A DNA stretch of 64,000 nt from positions 1-64,000 of the forward strand of contig JADKDN010000001.1 in the NCBI GenBank assembly GCA_016718345.1, in the 5' to 3' direction. The translations under genes and the position numbers were made by a program. Of the stretch, positions 58,470 through 64,000 are shown in pieces (the first letter of the stretch is position 1; every line of letters starts with the position of its first letter). The notes below the pieces were generated by a model. It did not search any database, was not told the DNA's origin, and saw only the letters and a list, made by a program, of their open reading frames with translations. Source of the stretch: Flavobacterium sp. Lineage in GTDB: Bacteria > Bacteroidota > Bacteroidia > Flavobacteriales > Flavobacteriaceae.

Positions 58470-58488
58470 TTCGAAGTAAAAATATAAG
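58470..58488. promoter_or_regulatory. Second copy of the 19-bp element before susC
   Basis: The 19 bases TTCGAAGTAAAAATATAAG are identical to 57120-57138. They lie 32 bases before the susC ATG and contain TTCGAA. They are preceded by TTTAACG, which gives AACGTTCGAA, a sequence reminiscent of LacI-type sites. Confidence 0.6.
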
Positions 58489-58520
58489 CACAAAACTAAT
58501 TTCTAACTTAAACAAAATGT

Positions 58521-61500
58521 ATGAAAACAATTTACAAAAAGTTGTTATTTTTATTGCTATTTCTGCCATTTAGTGTTTTTGCGCAAACCACTTTAGAGGG
58601 TGTTGTTGTTGATTCAAAATCAAATCAGCCAATACCAGGTGTAAATGTAATTATCAAAAGTACTACAAATGGTACTTCAACAGATTTTGACGGAAAATTT
58701 AAATTACCCAAAGTAAAAAAAGGCGATCAAATTGTTTTTTCTTATATAGGATACAAAAATTCTTCTATTACGTACAATTCTCAAAATAATATAAAAATTA
58801 GCCTTGAGGAAGAGTCCAATCAATTAAACGAAGTAGTAATTCAAGTGGGTTATGGTTCTGCTAAAAAGAAAGACGCTACAGGCTCTGTGGCTTTAGTAAC
58901 TTCAAAAGATTTTAACAAAGGAGTCATTGCTTCTACAGATCAATTATTAGCTGGGAAGGCAGCGGGTGTTACAATAACTACAGATGGAGGTAGGCCAGAT
59001 TCAGCTCCTACAATTAGGATTAGAGGAGGGGCGTCTTTAAATGCTTCTAACGATCCGTTGATAATAATTGATGGAGTTCCGATTAGCGACGGCGGAACTA
59101 ATCCATGGACATTAATAAATCCAAATGATGTGGAAAGTTTTTCAATCTTGAAAGATGCATCTGCTACAGCAATTTATGGAGTTAGGGCATCCAACGGAGT
59201 AATACTTATTACAACAAAAAAGGAACTTCAGGTGCTCCACAGTTCAATTATTCAGCAAATATTTCTATTGGTGAAGTTGGAAAAAAATTGGATGTAATGA
59301 ATGCTGCCGATTTCACAAAATTTATTCAAGAACAAGCTGCTGATACTAGACCAAACAATCCTTATATTGGCAAAACGAATCTTCTGGGGGTCGATGATCC
59401 TTCTACAGATGCTGTGGATGACCTTTCGACACCTCAAATTGAAGGTAGAATTTTAAGTGATACTGATTGGTATAAACAAATTGTTAGAACTTCAATATCA
59501 ACAGATCATAATTTTAGCGCTAGAGCAAATTTGTATAATAAGATTCCTTTCAGAGCATCTCTTGGTTATACCAATGTGCAAGGAATTTTAAAAGGGAGTG
59601 AATACGAAAGGTTATCTTATTCTTATAAAATGACTCCTAAGTTGTTAAATGATGATTTGAAAATAGATATAAATGCTAAAGGGAGCTATTCTAAAAAGAA
59701 TAATGTTGATGAAGGAGCTATTGGGGCTGCTTTGTCAATGGATCCAACAAAACCAGTATACGGACCTTCAACAAATAATAAATTTGTAGGCTATTATCAG
59801 CAAACAAGTTTAAGCGGAAATAGAGATGTTTTAACAGGACCTACAAATCCGTTAGCACTATTAGAACAAAGAGAATCTATTGACAGAGCGGTACGTTTTT
59901 TAGGAAATGTTGAATTCGATTACAAATTTCCTTTCTTACGAGATTTAAGAGGAATCGTAAATTTAGGGTTGGATGCTTCGAGAAGATCTTACAGAGAAAC
60001 TTTCGACGAAAATGCACTTGCTACTTATACTTTCAATCAAGGTACAGATCCGAATACCAATTATCTTTTTAATCCAGGGTTAGCAGGTGACTTTGATGCG
60101 ACTGCTACGAATAAAACTATGGATACCTATTTAGCCTATTCTAAAACTCTGACTGGTTTCGTTACTAGAGTTGATGGTCAGGCAGGTTATTCTTATCAGG
60201 ATTTTAAAACAGATGGAAATAGTCTTTCATTTAGGAATGATCCTGATACAGGTATTAGAGAGCAGTATATATCAAATCCTAATAATAGAAATAACAGGGA
60301 GTTTCGTCCGCGAAATTTACAAGCTTTTTTTGCAAGAGGAAATTTTGATATTTTAAGTAGATATTTGTTTACAGCTACTTTTAGAGCTGATGCAACTTCT
60401 GTTTTTGCTCCTGAAAATAGATGGGGTTATTTTCCAGCTGTTGGAGCTGCTTGGAAAGTTAAAGAAGAATCATTTCTTAAAAATTCTAATTTAGTTCAAG
60501 ATCTAAAATTAAGATTAGGATGGGGAAGAACTGGACAGGCAACACTACCTGGTTCAACAATTGAAAAAGAATACTTCCCATATTTGCCAACATACGTTCC
60601 GGGGGATGCCGTTAGTCAATATTTGCCAGGGGTAACTACTTATACAATAGGTGATTACGATTCAAATTTAACATGGGAGAAAACAACTACTGTGAATTTA
60701 GGATTAGATTTTGAATTGTTTAAGAATAGTATTCTATCAGGTAGTGTCGATGTTTATAAACGTAAAACGAATGATTTGTTGGCAGTAGTTCCTTTGTCTG
60801 CTGGAGCTACAGGAGGTACTGAGTTTTTGCAAAACATTGGTTCTTTAGAAGGTGAGGGTGTTGAGGTAAGTTTGAATGTTAAAGCAATAAAGACTGAAAA
60901 TTTTACGTTAGGTTTTTCTGGAAACATTGCATACAATTATAGCACTATTTCCGATTTAAAAGGAAAAACATTCACTAGTGCTGGTGGCGGGATTGGAGGT
61001 ACTGGAAATGGTATTGCAAGAAATCCAGTAGGGTATCAACCATATTCAGCATTTATGTTTGAGCAAATTTATAATGAAAGTGGTCAGCCAATTGTTGGAG
61101 CTTTTAAAGATTTGAATAACGATGGCGTGATTAATGATTCTGATAAGTATTACGTTGCATTGAGACCAAATTGGACATATGGATTTAGTACAAATTTAAG
61201 TTATAAAATTTCGATTTGACAGCGAATTTTAGAGGGCAAATAGGTGGACAAGTATATAATCTTCAAAAGCATGATAGAGGATACTTAGACGCTGCAATTC
61301 CATCTCAAAGTTCACAAGTTCTTCAAAATGTTTTAAATTTTTATAATGGTAGTGCAAATTCCTTGTTTTATAATTATCTTGGGAATTTGGAGCTTTCCGA
61401 TTATATGCTAGAAGACGCAACTTTTTTAAGATGTGATAATATTTCTCTAGGATACAAGTTTATTAAATTCGTTGGAAAATCCTCTTTGAGAGTTAGCGCA

Positions 61501-61626
61501 GCTGTAAATAATGCATTCTTGATAACAAGTTATTCTGGACAAGATCCAGAGAATTATGGCGCAATTGATGGAAACTTTTATCCAAGACCAAGAACGTATA
61601 CTTTCGGAGTTAGTCTTGATTTTTAA
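58521..61626 (+). CDS. susC: SusC-like TonB-dependent receptor (frameshifted)
   Basis: The protein has a signal peptide (LLFLLLFLPFSVFAQ), a CarboxypepD_reg-like domain (LEGVVVDSKSNQPIPGVNVI), the SusC TonB-box region (LNEVVIQVGYGSAKKKDATG) and a plug (KAAGVTITTDGGRP, IRGGASLNASNDPLIIIDGV). The long barrel ends with YPRPRTYTFGVSLDF. Breaks lie near 59215 and 61210. One A added at each gives ITTKKGTSGAPQFNYS and LSYKNFDLTANFRG, and a protein of about 1,034 residues, normal for SusC. It imports oligosaccharides across the outer membrane together with SusD, encoded next. Confidence 0.95.
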
Positions 61627-61643
61627 TTTTACAAAATAATATT

Positions 61644-63242
61644 ATGAGAAATTTTAAAATTAATAGCATAGCATTAGGTTTAATTCTATTGTTGGTAAGC
61701 GGTTGTACAGATGATTTGAATACTGAACCGATTGGAGCAAATAAGACTTTAGATCAATTAATAAAAGAGCAACCAACTTTAGCGGGACTAGTATCTAAAG
61801 TATATGGTTCGTATGCTCTATCTGGACCTACAGGTCCTGCAAGTACAGATACTCCAGGAGATGATCCTGGTGAATCTCCATTTTTGAGAGGTATTATTAA
61901 CATGCAGGATTTTACTGCCGATGGTATGAAAAATCGTTGGGGAGACAATGGTTTAGATCAATTGACTACGGCAAGCGATTGGGATGCGAATAATAAGTTC
62001 ATGCGATATATGTACAATCGTATATATTATACGGTGCCATTAGCAAATAAGGTTATTGCTCAAATGAACTCTTTTTCTTTTTCAAATAAAGATCAGGTTA
62101 TAGGCGAGTTGCGATTTTTACGTGCTTTAGCCTATTATTACTTGATAGATTGTTTTGGTAAAGGTCCTTTATTGACAGAGGCTGATTTAGGTAAAGGCCC
62201 TAAGGCAGAATCAACTCGAAAAGAATTGTTTGATTTTGTTGAATCGGAACTTTTAGATATAGAAAGTAAATTACCACAACGAATAGGTTATGGTCAAAGC
62301 AGTAAAGCTGCAGCTAGAATGTTATTGGCAAAATTATATTTAAATGCGGAAGTATATGTAGGAGAAAATAAATATGCTGAAGCTTATAAGTACTCAAAAC
62401 TGGTTATTGATGAAGGGGGATATAAATTAGCAGATAATTTTAGAAGTTTGTTTTGTCGTGATAACGATGTAACGGATGCAAAAGACGAAATTATTTATGC
62501 ATTAATTGCTGATCCAGTTGTAAGTCAAAGTTACGGTAATACTACATATCTAATTAATGGTAGTTTAAATGATGCAACAATGACAGCTACTGATTACGGT
62601 AATCCTGGAGGCGGAACTAATGCCTGGGCTGGTCATAGAGCTACTAAGGCATGGTATGGTTTGTTTGGTAATAGCCCAGCAGCTTTAGACGAATCATCTG
62701 ATGACAGAGCCCATTTATTTTGGAGTAATTATTTAGATGCTGATCCAGCAAAAAGGCACAATTATGAAATGAATAATTATAAGACTTGGACTGATGGATA
62801 TCCTTCAATAAAATTTACAAATGTTAATTTTATTGGTAGTGTAAGTCCTAATTCATTTGCAGGGACTGATTTTCCTTTGTTTAGGCTGGCAGATGCCTAT
62901 TTGATGCTAGCAGAGAGTTCGTTGCGAGGAGGAGGAGGAAGTGTCTCTGAAGCATTGGGGTATGTAAATGCGATTAGAAATCGATCTCATGCTACACCAA
63001 TATCAGCTAGTGAATTGACTCTAGATTTTATTTTAGATGAAAGAGCACGAGAGCTAAATTTTGAAGGACATAGAAGAACCGACTTAATCCGTTACGGTAA
63101 GTTCACTGGAGGTAATTATTTGTGGCCATGGAAAGGTAATGTTAAAGACGGAACTACTATTCCGTCTCATTATAACTTATTCCCGATTCCTTTAAAAGCA
63201 ATTGAAGCAAATCCTAATTTAACTCAAAATACAGGGTATTAA
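61644..63242 (+). CDS. susD: SusD/RagB-family starch-binding lipoprotein
   Basis: The 532-residue protein has a lipobox (LILLLVSGC, Cys 22) and the SusD TPR-like fold. Marks are YYTVPLANKVIAQMNSF, IGELRFLRALAYYYLIDCFG (the conserved ARALAYY/LxDxxG region), KAAARMLLAKLYLNAEVYVG and DERARELNFEGHRRTDLIRY with NLFPIP near the C-terminus. It caps the SusC barrel and binds glucan at the cell surface. It starts 17 bases after susC ends, and the gene is intact. Confidence 0.96.
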   Translation: MRNFKINSIALGLILLLVSGCTDDLNTEPIGANKTLDQLIKEQPTLAGLVSKVYGSYALSGPTGPASTDTPGDDPGESPFLRGIINMQDFTADGMKNRWGDNGLDQLTTASDWDANNKFMRYMYNRIYYTVPLANKVIAQMNSFSFSNKDQVIGELRFLRALAYYYLIDCFGKGPLLTEADLGKGPKAESTRKELFDFVESELLDIESKLPQRIGYGQSSKAAARMLLAKLYLNAEVYVGENKYAEAYKYSKLVIDEGGYKLADNFRSLFCRDNDVTDAKDEIIYALIADPVVSQSYGNTTYLINGSLNDATMTATDYGNPGGGTNAWAGHRATKAWYGLFGNSPAALDESSDDRAHLFWSNYLDADPAKRHNYEMNNYKTWTDGYPSIKFTNVNFIGSVSPNSFAGTDFPLFRLADAYLMLAESSLRGGGGSVSEALGYVNAIRNRSHATPISASELTLDFILDERARELNFEGHRRTDLIRYGKFTGGNYLWPWKGNVKDGTTIPSHYNLFPIPLKAIEANPNLTQNTGY

Positions 63243-63260
63243 TATTTAACTTTTTGATAA

Positions 63261-64000
63261 ATGAAAAATACATTAAAATTAACATTTTTTACAATTTTGC
63301 TTATTTTATTGAGCTCTTGTACAAATGATAAAGATCCTTTAACTTCTTTAAATGGATTTGAACTTAGAGATGTTTCTGAATCCCCATCTCCTGCTGTTTT
63401 ACTGAATGCAAATGCTGCTCAAACATATAAGAAATTAGAATGGGATAGAGCCGATTATGGTGTTTCGACCTCCGCAACTTATACAATATCAGTTACAGAT
63501 CATGACAAAGATCCAAATTTTTTAAATCCAGTTGAATCTAGTTTAGAAGTTGATCCAAATCCAGACGCTAGAAAGGCTACTTTAACTGTTAAGGGATTTA
63601 ATGACTTGATAAGTAAGCTAACTACTTTTAATTGTGGGGTTATGAATATTGATATTAGAGTGAAATCTACAATTGGTTCATCAACTAATAAACAGGTTCA
63701 ATATACTGAACCAAAAACAGTATCTGTTGTAGGTTATTCAACTACACCAAGAGTATTAGCCTTTGTAAAGGATTCACAATCTCCATCAAATGCTCCAAAA
63801 ATAATTTCGTCAAATTTTGATAAATTAGATGATTTTCAAGGATATATTTATTTAGAAGCTGGAAATTATAAATTCTATCAACCAGACGATTGTGGTAATT
63901 ATGAAGGGGCCAAAGTGTATGGAACAAGTTCTGGAGATGCAATTGTGGAAGGAAGCGAGGCCAGTAGTATAAATGTAGCAACAAGTGGTCATTATTTTGT
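63261..64000 (+). CDS. susE: SusE/SusF-like outer-membrane lipoprotein (partial)
   Basis: The frame from the ATG at 63261 stays open to the window edge (246 residues so far). A lipobox (FFTILLILLSSC, Cys 20) is followed by TNDKDPLTSLNGFELRD. A fibronectin-like N-terminal domain follows (YKKLEWDRADYGVSTSATYTI) and then carbohydrate-binding-like segments (YIYLEAGNYKFYQPDDCGNYEGA). In the Bacteroides starch system SusE and SusF follow SusD and bind starch; order, lipobox and domain pattern agree. Its 3' end lies outside the window. Confidence 0.88.
   Translation, partial: MKNTLKLTFFTILLILLSSCTNDKDPLTSLNGFELRDVSESPSPAVLLNANAAQTYKKLEWDRADYGVSTSATYTISVTDHDKDPNFLNPVESSLEVDPNPDARKATLTVKGFNDLISKLTTFNCGVMNIDIRVKSTIGSSTNKQVQYTEPKTVSVVGYSTTPRVLAFVKDSQSPSNAPKIISSNFDKLDDFQGYIYLEAGNYKFYQPDDCGNYEGAKVYGTSSGDAIVEGSEASSINVATSGHYF

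Overview
The window is chromosomal DNA of a flavobacterium (Bacteroidota, Flavobacteriaceae; most likely Flavobacterium or a close relative). Pointers are the very low GC, TTTG-N19-TAnnTTTG promoters in front of tRNA genes, the lack of Shine-Dalgarno sequences, a MurF-alanine racemase fusion, a type IX secretion sorting tail, SusC/SusD proteins, and mevalonate-pathway isoprenoid genes. No phage, plasmid, rRNA, complete IS or CRISPR array is visible.

Layout. 1-3.3 kb: end of a large surface protein, a Lys/Ala-rich secreted protein, tRNA-Ala, queD, lpxH. 3.4-4.55 kb: a decayed, 3'-truncated glycanase-like gene, a REP-like hairpin and twelve copies of a 21-bp repeat. 4.5-17 kb: MFS exporter, higBA toxin-antitoxin, recJ, adenine deaminase, HopJ-family protein, rsmI, an acidic protein, tdk, murF-alr, mscL, asd. 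17.2-20.6 kb: His-rich small protein, TonB-dependent receptor and lipoprotein, probably a metal-uptake cassette. 20.8-34.6 kb: DoxX, DUF58, tRNA-Asp, DUF456, two glycosyltransferases, a flippase-like membrane protein, ruvC, hemW, YjbR, DUF4407, a duplicated-domain secreted protein, a T9SS cargo protein, an M20 dipeptidase and tRNA-Leu. 34.8-39.6 kb: accessory module of a one-polypeptide type IIG restriction-modification enzyme, a 51-residue membrane peptide and an AlbA_2/ATPase/winged-helix regulator preceded by three direct repeats. 39.7-43.9 kb (minus): rluB-like pseudouridine synthase, UbiA prenyltransferase, mevalonate kinase, mvaD, with a 7-bp tandem repeat between the last two. 44-46.7 kb: tspO, HI0933 flavoprotein, glycerophosphodiesterase. 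46.7-64 kb: a complete alpha-glucan/maltose utilisation locus.

How the glucan locus works. SusC, SusD and a SusE-like lipoprotein bind and import alpha-glucans. A GH13 lipoprotein, a GH31 alpha-glucosidase and a GH13 neopullulanase-like enzyme cut them to maltose and glucose. An MFS permease carries maltose across the inner membrane. GH65 maltose phosphorylase and beta-phosphoglucomutase turn it into glucose and glucose 6-phosphate, and a LacI-family regulator sits between the two divergent arms. An identical 19-bp sequence lies before the MFS operon and before susC.

Caution. About twenty clearly conserved genes, including several expected to be essential (murF-alr, asd, mvk, mvaD), are split by one- or two-base indels, mostly a base missing from an A or T run. 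This looks like unpolished sequence rather than mass gene decay. Such genes are reported as single, frameshifted CDSs; their coordinates span the reconstructed reading.
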